A DNA stretch of 64,000 nucleotides from Nocardia sp. NBC_00403 (GTDB taxonomy: Bacteria > Actinomycetota > Actinomycetes > Mycobacteriales > Mycobacteriaceae). A program made the translations under genes and the position numbers. This document shows positions 34,349 to 42,795 of this stretch, piece after piece (the stretch's first letter is position 1; each line of letters starts with the position of its first letter). The stretch lies in NCBI RefSeq assembly GCF_036046055.1, contig NZ_CP107939.1, positions 806,001 to 870,000 on the forward strand, written 5' to 3'. The notes below the pieces were generated by a model, which did no database searches, was not told the DNA's origin, and saw only the letters and a list, made by a program, of their open reading frames with translations.

Positions 34349-35061
34349 CGGATACCGCACATGACTACACCACGTGGGATGCGCCATATGTGCTCGGCTC
34401 CCTGACCCGGACCGAACGCAGGGAATACGAGGAGCATCTCGCCCGCTGCCCGGCCTGCCAAGCCTCCGTAGCCGACCTTGCCGGTGTACCGGGAATGCTC
34501 GCCCTCGTCGACACCGAGACCGCGCTCGCAATGATCGCCGCACCGGAGACCGCTGCGCCGGAGTCGAATCCGCCGGTGCCCGAGTTGCTGCCCCGGCTCG
34601 CGGACGCGGCAGAACGGCGTCGCAGCCGCGACAGGTGGGTCTCCATCGGCGCTGCGGTGGCCGCGGCCGCCGCGGCAGTGGCCATCGCGGTCCCGGTGGT
34701 CTACACCGTCGCCTCTTCGGACAACAACCCGACGACCACCGAACAGGTCTTCGCGGAGCGCAGCATGCAACCGTTGCAGCCGACGCCGATCTCGGCGAGC
34801 TTCAAACTCGTTGCGGCCGAAGGCAAGACCCGCATCATCATGACGTGCAGCTACGGCGCGAGCGACCAGAAGTACAACTGGAAGTTCGCCTTGTTCGTCT
34901 TCGGCGCCGACGGCAAACAGACCGAGCTCGATCAGTGGCCCGCCGGACCCGGCACCCAGCTCACCATCGACAGAACCGTCGACAGCGCACCCGACCAGAT
35001 CCGCAGCGTGGAGATCAGGTCCGTCGCCACCGGCGAGCGGGTGCTCGTCGGAACGGTCTGA
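34345..35061 (+). CDS. Membrane-anchored zinc anti-sigma factor, RslA-like
   Basis: 238 residues. The cytosolic anti-sigma domain carries the zinc motif His-x3-Cys-x2-Cys in HLARCPACQ (with an earlier conserved segment LGSLTRTERREYEEHL). One membrane helix lies at about residues 97-116 (AAVAAAAAAVAIAVPVVYTV), then an outer domain of about 120 residues with DUF2337-like beta strands. It should hold the sigma factor inactive until a redox or envelope signal arrives. Overlaps the sigma gene by four bases. Confidence 0.92.
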   Translation: MTDTAHDYTTWDAPYVLGSLTRTERREYEEHLARCPACQASVADLAGVPGMLALVDTETALAMIAAPETAAPESNPPVPELLPRLADAAERRRSRDRWVSIGAAVAAAAAAVAIAVPVVYTVASSDNNPTTTEQVFAERSMQPLQPTPISASFKLVAAEGKTRIIMTCSYGASDQKYNWKFALFVFGADGKQTELDQWPAGPGTQLTIDRTVDSAPDQIRSVEIRSVATGERVLVGTV

Positions 35062-35068
35062 CAACGCA

Positions 35069-35097
35069 CCGATCCCCCGCGGGCGGCGGGGGATCGG
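35069..35097. terminator. Hairpin terminator after the sigma/anti-sigma operon
   Basis: A 12-bp perfect stem (CCGATCCCCCGC and complement) with a five-base loop lies 8 bases after the anti-sigma stop, between convergent operons. Confidence 0.75.
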
Positions 35098-35128
35098 AGC
35101 TGTTGTCGCGGAAGTGGCGCAGTCGAAT

Positions 35129-35899
35129 TCAGCGGGTCTGCTTGCGGAAGACCGAGGACGACCAGAGGTAGCCGACCAGCGCGAGACCGATGCACCAGGC
35201 GACCGAGATAATGCCGTTGTTGCCTATCTCGGTGCCCATGAGCAGGCCGCGCACGGTCTCGGTGATCGGCGTGAACGGCTGATACTCGGCGAACTGGCGC
35301 ATGCCGACCGGCATGGTGTCGGTGGCGACCAGGCCGCTGCCGAGGAACGGCAGCATGATCAGCGGGAAGGGCATATTGCTCGCGCTCTCCGGACTCGACG
35401 CGACCAGGCCCATCCCCACCGAGAGCCAGATCAGCGCGAAGGTCAAGAGGGCGAGCAGCACGAACGCAGCGATCCATTCGACGGCATTCGCCGACGGCCG
35501 GAACCCGATGAGCACTGCGAACCCGACCATGGCCACGACGCCGAGCATGGCCTGGATCAACGCGCCGATCACATGCCCGGTCAGGAACGAAGACGGTGCG
35601 ATCGCCATGACGCGGAACCTGTTGACGATGCCCTTGGTGGTGTCGGTGGCGATGGACACCGCCACCGATGCCGTTATATACGCCGGAATCATCAACAGCA
35701 TGCCCGGGGCAAGGTAGTCGATGTAGTTGCCGCCGGAGGACTTCTCCAGTGCGCCACCGAACACGAAATTGAAGACCGACAACAGGACAATCGGCATGAT
35801 GATGACGCCGAATGTCAGGCTCGGGTAGCGCCTGGCATGAAGTAGGTTGCGCCGCAACATGGTTACCGAGTCCGTCAGCGCAAGCGACATTGTGGTCAT
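35129..35899 (-). CDS. ABC-2 transporter permease, DrrB-like
   Basis: 256 residues, six membrane helices. The segments RYPSLTFGVIIMPIVLLSVF, YIDYLAPGMLLMIPAY and RFAEYQPFTPITETVRGLL-type ending (QFAEYQPFTPITETVRGLLM) are characteristic of daunorubicin-resistance permeases. It is coupled to the ATPase gene by a four-base overlap. It probably exports a hydrophobic metabolite, perhaps the product of the nearby biosynthetic operon. Confidence 0.92.
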   Translation of the reverse strand: MTTMSLALTDSVTMLRRNLLHARRYPSLTFGVIIMPIVLLSVFNFVFGGALEKSSGGNYIDYLAPGMLLMIPAYITASVAVSIATDTTKGIVNRFRVMAIAPSSFLTGHVIGALIQAMLGVVAMVGFAVLIGFRPSANAVEWIAAFVLLALLTFALIWLSVGMGLVASSPESASNMPFPLIMLPFLGSGLVATDTMPVGMRQFAEYQPFTPITETVRGLLMGTEIGNNGIISVAWCIGLALVGYLWSSSVFRKQTR

Positions 35900-36873
35900 C
35901 GCGCAGTCTCCTTTTCCGCGGTGGGCTGACCGGTGAGGGTGAGGAAAACGTCATCGAGGTTCGGGGTGTGCACCGAAAGGCCCTCGACGTCGATCTGTTC
36001 GAGGTCGAGCCGGTCGAGCACAGCGCGCAGCGACTTGACGCCGCCGTCGCTGGGAATCAACAGCGCGAGGTCGTCGTCCCCGGCACCCTCGACAACACGC
36101 GCGGTGGGACCGAGTACCCGAGCGGCGGTGTCGCGTCCGGACCGGTCGGCGAACTCCAGTCGGATGTGACCGCCGGGGACCAGTCGCTTCAGTTCCGCCG
36201 CAGTGCCTTCGGCAACGATCTTGCCGTGGTCGAGGACCGCGATCCGGTCGGCGAGCTGATCGGCTTCATCCAGGTACTGGGTGGTGAGGAAGACAGTGAC
36301 GTTGTAGTCGTTGACCAGGCTGCGGATGATGTCCCACATCGCCCGCCTGCTGCGCGGGTCGAGGCCGGTGGTCGGCTCGTCGAGGAAGATGATGCGCGGG
36401 TCGCCGACCAGGGTCATCGCCAGGTCGAGTCGCCGGGTCATGCCGCCGGAGTAAGTGGCCGCGGTCTTGTCCGCGGCCTCGACGAGGTCGAAGCGCTCGA
36501 GCAGGTCCGAGGCGAGGCGCTTGCTGTCCCGACGCGGCAGATGGTGCAGATCGCCCATCAGGATCAGGTTCTCCCGGCCGGTCAACAGCTCGTCGACCGC
36601 CGAGAATTGCCCGGTGACACCGATCACGCCACGGACCGCGTCGATTTCAGCCGTCAGATCGTGGCCGTCGACCCGGATCTCACCGGCATCGGCGCGAATG
36701 AGCGTAGTCAGGATCTGCACCGTGGTGGTCTTGCCCGCCCCGTTGGGACCGAGCATCGAGTAGACCGTCCCCTGCGGAACCGTGATGTCGATCCCGTCGA
36801 GCACCACATGCTCGCCGAACGATTTGCGCAGACCCAGCGCCGAAATGGCGAGGGCGCGGTGACCATTCGTCAT
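35896..36873 (-). CDS. ABC transporter ATP-binding protein, DrrA-like
   Basis: 325 residues. Walker A GPNGAGKT, signature YSGGMTRR, Walker B IIFLDEP and the DrrA-type LTTQYLDEADQLADRI with Gln in place of the usual switch His. The C-terminal domain with NLDDVFLTLTGQ completes a daunorubicin-resistance-type ATPase. Co-transcribed with the permease. The EXLDI gene lies 130 bases upstream on the same strand. Confidence 0.94.
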   Translation of the reverse strand: MTNGHRALAISALGLRKSFGEHVVLDGIDITVPQGTVYSMLGPNGAGKTTTVQILTTLIRADAGEIRVDGHDLTAEIDAVRGVIGVTGQFSAVDELLTGRENLILMGDLHHLPRRDSKRLASDLLERFDLVEAADKTAATYSGGMTRRLDLAMTLVGDPRIIFLDEPTTGLDPRSRRAMWDIIRSLVNDYNVTVFLTTQYLDEADQLADRIAVLDHGKIVAEGTAAELKRLVPGGHIRLEFADRSGRDTAARVLGPTARVVEGAGDDDLALLIPSDGGVKSLRAVLDRLDLEQIDVEGLSVHTPNLDDVFLTLTGQPTAEKETAR

Positions 36874-36894
36874 GGCCTTACCTTTCCGAATTCA

Positions 36895-36923
36895 TGAATC
36901 AATGCGTATGTGAGCATGATTCA
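36895..36923. promoter_or_regulatory. Inverted repeat TGAATCA-N15-TGATTCA before the DrrA-like gene
   Basis: Perfect 7-bp arms lie 22-50 bases upstream of the start codon at 36873, where a promoter is expected. Candidate operator for an unknown regulator. Confidence 0.4.
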
Positions 36924-36924
36924 C

Positions 36925-36952
36925 CCGCACCGCTCCCGGGGATCCGGTGCGG
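36925..36952. terminator. Hairpin between EXLDI gene and DrrA-like gene
   Basis: CCGCACCG/CGGTGCGG arms (8 bp) with a 12-base loop, downstream of the EXLDI stop. It has no U tract on the minus strand, so it could be a terminator or a partial read-through attenuator. Confidence 0.35.
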
Positions 36953-37003
36953 CGAAATGCCTATCGAGTGAGTTGTATTTCGTTGTCCCCGAGGGAGATT
37001 CGG

Positions 37004-37522
37004 CTAGATATCGAGCTCCTCGACTGGTGGACGATCCACGATGCCCGCCACCCGCTCATACAGCTTGTCCGGGATCTTCCCCTTCAGCTCGCCGAGCGTG
37101 TCGACGATCTCCAGGATGAAATCGCCCCAATCCTGATCGCCGACACCGAGCATGCGGCGCCAGTTCGTCAGATCCTTGAGCCAGTTCTTGCTGCTCTCCG
37201 GATACTCGTCCCAGTTCGAATACTGGGCATGCATGACGAACTTGCCCTTTCTGCTGCGGTAGACCTGGACGTGCTCGATGCGCTGCTCGTTGACATCGCG
37301 CCATTCGCCCAACAGCGCGCCGGAGAATCGGACCTGACGCACGCCGTTGTGGCCGACCCGGAGCACTACCTCGTCGTAGCCCTCCAGCCTGCCCTCTTCC
37401 AGCTCGATGAACCGGCGCAGCGCCGTGGTCACCGCCCCCGAAAGATTGCCCCCGACCAGCTCCTGCGCTCGCTGAAAGAGCGCCAGATCGTCATCGGAAA
37501 CATAGATCGTCTTGTTGGGCAT
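37004..37522 (-). CDS. EXLDI-family protein with ribbon-helix-helix-like N terminus
   Basis: 172 residues ending in EELDI, the signature for which the EXLDI family is named; such genes commonly lie next to ABC exporter genes. The first 45 residues (KTIYVSDDDLALFQRAQEL, then SGAVTTALRRFIELEEG) have the strand-helix-helix pattern of an Arc/MetJ-type DNA-binding domain. The rest is a soluble mixed domain rich in Trp (YSNWDEYPESSKNWLKDL). I infer that it is a regulator of the exporter; no published function is known to me. ATG 37522 sits 9 bases from paired repeats. Confidence 0.88.
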   Translation of the reverse strand: MPNKTIYVSDDDLALFQRAQELVGGNLSGAVTTALRRFIELEEGRLEGYDEVVLRVGHNGVRQVRFSGALLGEWRDVNEQRIEHVQVYRSRKGKFVMHAQYSNWDEYPESSKNWLKDLTNWRRMLGVGDQDWGDFILEIVDTLGELKGKIPDKLYERVAGIVDRPPVEELDI

Positions 37523-37530
37523 GACTCGAC

Positions 37531-37550
37531 TATACGTAGATGTATACGTA
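37531..37550. promoter_or_regulatory. Direct repeat TATACGTA-N4-TATACGTA, putative operator
   Basis: Two identical 8-bp elements with a 12-bp repeat period sit 9-28 bases upstream of the EXLDI start codon, in AT-rich DNA likely to include the -10 region. Tandem short sites about 10-12 bp apart are typical for cooperative ribbon-helix-helix binding, so the EXLDI protein may regulate itself and the divergent biosynthetic operon. Confidence 0.5.
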
Positions 37551-37720
37551 CACGCAATACCCGCGTGCCCTCCCGCGATTCCCCCTGTGCGACCACGCCG
37601 ATCTACATCTTGCGCGATGCGTTGAACCGCGGGACGACCCGGCTCGTATTCCAGGTGTACGCGATGCGTGATCGCCCGTGTGTGCTGCACATTCCCGGTC
37701 GCCGCGAGAAGGAGTGTCGA

Positions 37721-39412
37721 ATGCCCGGCAGGGTAGTGGATTATCTGGTACAAGCGGTTTCGACCCTTGGAGTACGGCACATCTTCGGAGTCGACGGCGC
37801 GAACATCGAAGACCTGTACGACGCCATCTTCGATGCGCCGTACGACGTCACCGGCGTGGTCGCCAAGCACGAATTCTCCGCGGTGACAATGGCCGACGGC
37901 TACGCCCGCTCGACCAGCGGGCTCGGCGTCGTCTGCGCGACGTCCGGTGGTGGCGCGATGAATCTCGTTGCGGGGCTTGCCGAATCGTTCGCTTCGCGGG
38001 TTCCGGTACTGGCGCTGGTCGGCCAGCCGCCGACCGTACTGGAAGGGCACGGCGCATTCCAGGACACCAGTGGGCATGCGGGCACCATCGATGCGGTCCG
38101 GATGTTCAGCGAGATCAGCCAGTACTGCGCACGCGTGCATACGAGCGGCGACCTACCTGAGCAGCTCGCAAGAGCGGTCGGCGCCGCCCGGCGCGGCGGG
38201 CCCGCCGTCCTCCTGCTGCCCAAAGACGTGCAGCAGTCGAGCATGGACGGCATCCCGTCGTTCCGGTGGGAACCAGAAGGACTACGCGACGACGAGCACG
38301 GCATCGCCGAGGTGCGCACCGCGCTCACCACGGCGCGGCGGACCGGGAAGATCGTGATCATCGCGGGCGATCAGGTGGCGCGCGACGATGCCCGCGGCGA
38401 ACTGGCCTGGCTGGCAACCACATTGGATGCGGCCGTCGGCGTCGCACCGGATGCCAAGGATGTCTACGACAACACCGATGCCGGGTACTGCGGTGTCGCC
38501 GGCAGCATGGGACATCCGGAACTCACCGCGGCGATCCGCTCGGCGGCGCTGTGCCTGCTGATCGGCACTCCGATGCCGATCACCACGCGCACCGGATTGG
38601 ACGAGCTGCTCCGAGACTGCCCCGTGGCGAGCATCGGCGTCAGCGCGCCACACTTGCCCGCGACCCATGCCACCAGCACCAACCTGGCCATCACGCTGGC
38701 GGAACTCGCCGACGTCTTCGCCGCCGTCGCGGCGACCGCCGACGGGGCACGCACCGCCACGAACCCGCCGACACCACTACAGGTTCCCCAGGCGAGCGGA
38801 CCAGGACTGCGCTACCGGGAGCTCGTCGAGACGATCGATGCGGCACTGCCGGAAGGCACCGACGTCTTCGCCGACGCAGGCAACACCGGTGCCGCGGTAG
38901 TGCACCACCTGCGGGTGCCGCGCGGCGGCCGGTTCGTCGTCGCCCTCGGCATGGGCGGCATGGGTTATGCCTTCGGCGCGGGCATCGGCTCGGCCTTCGC
39001 CCGCCATCGCGGGCCGGGCGGACCGAGGCGAACGGTGGTCATCGCAGGCGATGGCGCGTTCTTCATGCACGGCATGGAACTGCACACCGCGGTCGAGCAC
39101 GCATTGCCGGTCACCTTCATCGTCCTCAACAACAACGCACACGCCATGTGCGTCACCCGGGAGCAGCTCTACTACCGGGATCGATACAGCTTCAACCGAT
39201 TCCAGCCGACCCATATCGGAGCAGGCATCGCCGCCATGTTCCCCGACCTGCCCGCCTACTCGGTGCGGACACCGCGAGAACTGGCCGCCGCACTGGGACC
39301 GTGCACCGAAACCGATGGGCCGTCGTTCATTTCGATCGACTGCGACCCCGACGAAGTTCCGCCCTTTATTCCGTTCTTGTCCACCTTGGAAGCCTCTAGG
39401 AGCACACCTTGA
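37721..39412 (+). CDS. Thiamine-diphosphate-dependent enzyme, acetolactate-synthase-like
   Basis: 563 residues with the three ThDP-enzyme domains. The activating Glu is in VVAKHEFSAVTMADGYAR, the central domain spans about residues 190-330, and the ThDP motif begins at GDGAFFMHGMELHTAVEH and ends with the NNNAHAM segment. It is the decarboxylase/carboligase type rather than housekeeping IlvB, having no partner regulatory subunit gene. It probably decarboxylates a 2-oxo acid and may join it to another carbonyl. ATG 37721 follows AAGGAG. First gene of a coupled biosynthetic operon. Confidence 0.88.
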   Translation: MPGRVVDYLVQAVSTLGVRHIFGVDGANIEDLYDAIFDAPYDVTGVVAKHEFSAVTMADGYARSTSGLGVVCATSGGGAMNLVAGLAESFASRVPVLALVGQPPTVLEGHGAFQDTSGHAGTIDAVRMFSEISQYCARVHTSGDLPEQLARAVGAARRGGPAVLLLPKDVQQSSMDGIPSFRWEPEGLRDDEHGIAEVRTALTTARRTGKIVIIAGDQVARDDARGELAWLATTLDAAVGVAPDAKDVYDNTDAGYCGVAGSMGHPELTAAIRSAALCLLIGTPMPITTRTGLDELLRDCPVASIGVSAPHLPATHATSTNLAITLAELADVFAAVAATADGARTATNPPTPLQVPQASGPGLRYRELVETIDAALPEGTDVFADAGNTGAAVVHHLRVPRGGRFVVALGMGGMGYAFGAGIGSAFARHRGPGGPRRTVVIAGDGAFFMHGMELHTAVEHALPVTFIVLNNNAHAMCVTREQLYYRDRYSFNRFQPTHIGAGIAAMFPDLPAYSVRTPRELAAALGPCTETDGPSFISIDCDPDEVPPFIPFLSTLEASRSTP

Positions 39413-40071
39413 CCACCACCCGAGCCCTGCCCGCACTCAGTGATATCCCGGAGGAAGTCATCCCCGGTGTGCTGCGAATCGAGAACTCCGACAAGGACGC
39501 GACCACGCCGATCATCATGGATATGCTGCGGTCGGTCTATCCGCACGATCAGATCTTCGGTGAGTACTGCCCGGTGCAGGCGTATATCGCGGCGCCGCCG
39601 CAAGAGGTGTTCGAGTACCTCGCCGACACCAGGTCATTGGAAGAGTGGACCTACAGCCTGCGCGGGTTCGTCGAGACCGAGGAACCGGGCCTGTGGCTGG
39701 CCTACGACCGCCTCGGGGACGCCACCAAGATCTTCACCCGCACCGTTGCGCATCAGGACGGCATGACCGTGGACTACCACTGCGCCTGGGACCAGGGCCG
39801 GCACCTGTGGATGGTCTATCTGCTTCGGGTGATCGACGCGCAGGTGGTGTTCAACAAGCCGGGTTCGGTTGTCCTGTGGGTCAACTGTAAGCACCCCTTC
39901 TACGACGAAAATCCCTATCCCGAAACCGCGCCTGCCAAGCGCCCGGTGTGGGTCGGCGATTTCTGGGAGATGTTCTCCGCGGGGCATCAGCTGGAAATGG
40001 ACAACCTCAAGGCGATCTGTGAATATCGCGCGGCCAACGGCCTGCCGATCAAGCCCGACTGGATGAAGTGA
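39409..40071 (+). CDS. SRPBCC (START-like) protein, possible cyclase/aromatase or carrier
   Basis: 220 residues. A central SRPBCC fold is indicated by YIAAPPQEVFEYLADTRSLEEW and a following beta-rich region, with an N-terminal extension of about 45 residues and a C-terminal helix (SAGHQLEMDNLKAICEYRAA). Family members bind hydrophobic metabolites and can act as polyketide cyclases. It starts with TTG 39409 within the stop of the ThDP gene (four-base overlap) after TAGGAG, so coupling is strong. The exact chemistry is unknown. Confidence 0.8.
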   Translation: MTTTRALPALSDIPEEVIPGVLRIENSDKDATTPIIMDMLRSVYPHDQIFGEYCPVQAYIAAPPQEVFEYLADTRSLEEWTYSLRGFVETEEPGLWLAYDRLGDATKIFTRTVAHQDGMTVDYHCAWDQGRHLWMVYLLRVIDAQVVFNKPGSVVLWVNCKHPFYDENPYPETAPAKRPVWVGDFWEMFSAGHQLEMDNLKAICEYRAANGLPIKPDWMK

Positions 40072-41138
40072 GCATGTCGATGGCAAACGCGAGTACCAAC
40101 GAACTAAACCCTGACGCCCCCCGACTGCCGACGGTCAGTCTGGTCGATGTGGCCAGCTATCTGCCCGGTGATCCCGTCGGCACCGAATACTTCACCCAGT
40201 TCAGCCGCTCGGACCGGATGGCGAAGAATGTCATGTTCCGTTCGCCCAAGGCACGCCATCATGTGGACCGGGACGAGACCGCGGTGGACATGGTCGAGCG
40301 TGCCGTCGCGCCGCTGATCGAACGCCATGGCGCACAACTGCTTTCGAACATCGACGTGCTGATCACGCACACTCAGCTGCCGGACAACCCGGTCATGGGG
40401 TGCGGGCCGGAAGTGGCGCGCAGGCTCGGCGCGCGGCCCGGATTCGTCTACGACGTGCACAACGGTGGCTGCGCGGCATTTGTGCACATGATGGCGATGG
40501 CGCGAATGATCCTGCAAACCACCGACGCGCGCACCGCCCTCATCGCGGCCACGCAGAACTGCGCCGGCCCGGTGTTCACCCAGCCCGATATCCGCAAGCT
40601 CGCGCAGGCTCCGGTGCCCGGCGACGGATGCGGCGTCGGACTGCTGGTGAAGGACGACAGCGCGCCGATCCTCGATATCGAATGCCGCACCTATCCCGAG
40701 TTCGCCGGGGATATGTCGTTCTCCACCAATGGCGATCGCAAGTACTGGGAGCCGGGTGAAGGCCAGGGCTGCGTGAGCTTCACCGAATCGAAGATCACCA
40801 AGGTGTTCGCACGCGGCAACCGCCTGGTGCCCGAGGTGGCACTCGAGGTGTGCGATCGGATCGGTGTGAAGGGGCGCGATATCGACACCTTCGTCACCAA
40901 TCAACCGAACCGGCTGTTCCTGCGCAACTGGCACGACGCGCTCGAACTGCCCGCCGAACGCCACCCCGACACCTTCGATCAGTGCGGAAACCTGTTTGCC
41001 GCGGGCATTCCGGTCACCCTCGATGCGGAGAACCGGGCGGGCAGACTGCGCAACGGGTCGGTGGTACTGATGTCGGCGTTCGCGCACGCGGGCGACTTCG
41101 CGGGTGCGGCAGCGGTGCGCTGGGGCGCGGCGCAATGA
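40068..41138 (+). CDS. KAS III-like condensing enzyme with altered catalytic triad
   Basis: 356 residues of the 3-oxoacyl-ACP synthase III/FabH fold. The active Cys is present (HNGGCAAFV, Cys135), as is the Asn in DQCGNLFAAG (Asn308). The position of the FabH catalytic His (HQAN motif) is Asn278 in VTNQPNRLF, exactly 30 residues before Asn308 as in E. coli FabH. Cys-His-Asn has become Cys-Asn-Asn, as expected for an enzyme that acyl-transfers or condenses without decarboxylation. GTG 40068 overlaps the previous stop; ATG 40074 is the alternative start. Confidence 0.85.
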   Translation: MSMSMANASTNELNPDAPRLPTVSLVDVASYLPGDPVGTEYFTQFSRSDRMAKNVMFRSPKARHHVDRDETAVDMVERAVAPLIERHGAQLLSNIDVLITHTQLPDNPVMGCGPEVARRLGARPGFVYDVHNGGCAAFVHMMAMARMILQTTDARTALIAATQNCAGPVFTQPDIRKLAQAPVPGDGCGVGLLVKDDSAPILDIECRTYPEFAGDMSFSTNGDRKYWEPGEGQGCVSFTESKITKVFARGNRLVPEVALEVCDRIGVKGRDIDTFVTNQPNRLFLRNWHDALELPAERHPDTFDQCGNLFAAGIPVTLDAENRAGRLRNGSVVLMSAFAHAGDFAGAAAVRWGAAQ

Positions 41139-42196
41139 CCGTGGAACTGGCCGACGGCACGCTGCCGTCGCGACAACACCACCAGGAGCGGGCGCTGCCT
41201 CGATTCGATCTGAGCTTGAGCGAGAATCCTTTCCCGCCACTGCCTTCGGTGTTGTCGGCGGTGAACGGCGTACTCGCGCAAGCCAATCGGTATCCGGAGT
41301 TCTTGCCGCTCCGGTTGCCGAAACTGATCGCCGACCACGTCGGTGTGCACTCCGACCAGGTCGTCGTCGGTTCGGGTGCGACGGGGGTGGCCATGCAGAT
41401 CATCCAGGCGCTGACCACGCCGGGCGCCGGGATCGTCTACGGATCGCCGACCTTCGACGGTTATCCGATCATGGCAGAGATGGCCGCGCTCGACGTCGTT
41501 CCGGTGCCGCTGGACGCGGGTGGCAACCAGGATCTGCCCGCCATCGCACTGGCCGTCGACAAACGGACCGGGCTGGTGGTGGTGTGTCGGCCGCACAATC
41601 CGACCGGCACCGTCATTCCGAGCAGACTGTTGCAGACCTTCCTGCGCGCCGTGCCGCAGCGGGTGCCGGTAATCCTCGACGAGGCATATGCCGAATTCTT
41701 GGGCCACGCCGATCAGATCGACACCGTCGCGCTGCTGCGCCGGCACCCGAATCTGCTGGTGCTTCGCACCTTCTCGAAGGCGTACGGGCTGGCGGGACTG
41801 CGCATCGGATACGTCTTCGGAAGCCGGGAGCTGATCAGCCGAGTGCGCAGGCTGCAGCTGCCGTTCGGGATGAGCTCGGCGGCGGTGGCCGCGGTAGCCG
41901 CGTCCTATGCCGCCGAACCCGAACTCGCCGCGCGCATCGTGCGCATCACGGCCCGGCGGGAGGCACTGCGGAACGCGTTGTGCCTGCGCGGTGTCGCGGT
42001 GCCACACAGCCACGCCAATTTTCTGTATCTACCCGGTCCCGGTGTCGCGACGGCGTTGCGCCGGGGCGGCATCGCCGCGAAGTCCTATCCCGACGGGAGC
42101 GCCCGCATCGCGGTCGGGGATCCCGAAGCAGACAACGCCGTCTTGCAAGCTCTCCGGCCACGCGGTGCCTGCAATCCGATACCGGAGGCTTCGTAG
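41135..42196 (+). CDS. PLP-dependent aminotransferase, histidinol-phosphate-aminotransferase-like
   Basis: 353 residues, fold type I class I/II. The PLP Lys is Lys215 in RTFSKAYGLAGLRIGY; the ring-stacking Asp is in VILDEAYAEF, and RPHNPTGTV and the C-terminal SARIAVGDP Arg complete the site. It resembles HisC but lies in a biosynthetic operon rather than with his genes, so it likely aminates a product made upstream or forms its precursor. Overlaps the KAS III-like gene by four bases. Confidence 0.88.
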   Translation: MTVELADGTLPSRQHHQERALPRFDLSLSENPFPPLPSVLSAVNGVLAQANRYPEFLPLRLPKLIADHVGVHSDQVVVGSGATGVAMQIIQALTTPGAGIVYGSPTFDGYPIMAEMAALDVVPVPLDAGGNQDLPAIALAVDKRTGLVVVCRPHNPTGTVIPSRLLQTFLRAVPQRVPVILDEAYAEFLGHADQIDTVALLRRHPNLLVLRTFSKAYGLAGLRIGYVFGSRELISRVRRLQLPFGMSSAAVAAVAASYAAEPELAARIVRITARREALRNALCLRGVAVPHSHANFLYLPGPGVATALRRGGIAAKSYPDGSARIAVGDPEADNAVLQALRPRGACNPIPEAS

Positions 42197-42298
42197 CCCA
42201 CACGCGGGCCCCCTTTGTGCAGCGCTGCGCAAGGGCGGCCGTTGCATGGGATCGTCGAGCGCCGCTCGAACAACTGCGGATGGTTCCATGGGGCTGTG

Positions 42299-42681
42299 AT
42301 GATCCGGCGTGATCGCGGCCTGCGCCCGAATGCGGCACCGGCCCACCACACGGCCAGCCGGGTGCTGGCCCGTTTCATCATCGGCCGGCGCGAGTTCATT
42401 GCGCGGCAGACCGTCATCGAGCCCGGTGGCACCAGCGGCTGGCACTACCACGACGGCACCCTGGTCGTCTTCGTCGCGCGCGGCACCCTCGACCATCCCT
42501 ACGCGGACTGCGTGCCGGTCACCTATCGACGCGGCCGGCTGTTCAGAGAACCCAGCGGCCCGGACCATCCCCATGTCGCCCGCAATCGTGGGACCACTCC
42601 GGTCACCTGTTCGTGCTCTATCTCAACCCCGCGGGCAGTCCGCTCGCACACAGCGTGCCCCCGCCGGGGTGCGCCGACTGA
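42299..42681 (+). pseudogene. Cupin-domain gene interrupted by a frameshift
   Basis: From ATG 42299 the frame encodes a clear cupin: FIIGRREFIARQTVIEPGGT, SGWHYHDGTLVVFVARGTLD, and GPDHPHVARNRG with the metal-binding His/Glu residues. Near 42603 the frame is lost; the continuation HLFVLYLNPAGSPLAHSVPP to a TGA at 42679-42681 is in another frame, one base being missing. This is either a real inactivating mutation or a sequence error. Its place right after the aminotransferase suggests it once was, or still is, the last gene of the operon. Confidence 0.65.
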
Positions 42682-42795
42682 GCAGGCCGCGGCGGAGCAA
42701 AAGGCTCGGTGCAACGTCAGCACAGGTAAGGCTTCGGAGCAGCGACAATGCCGGAAAGTGCGATCAGCGCGGGCTCGGCCGCATTCGCCCGGCGA

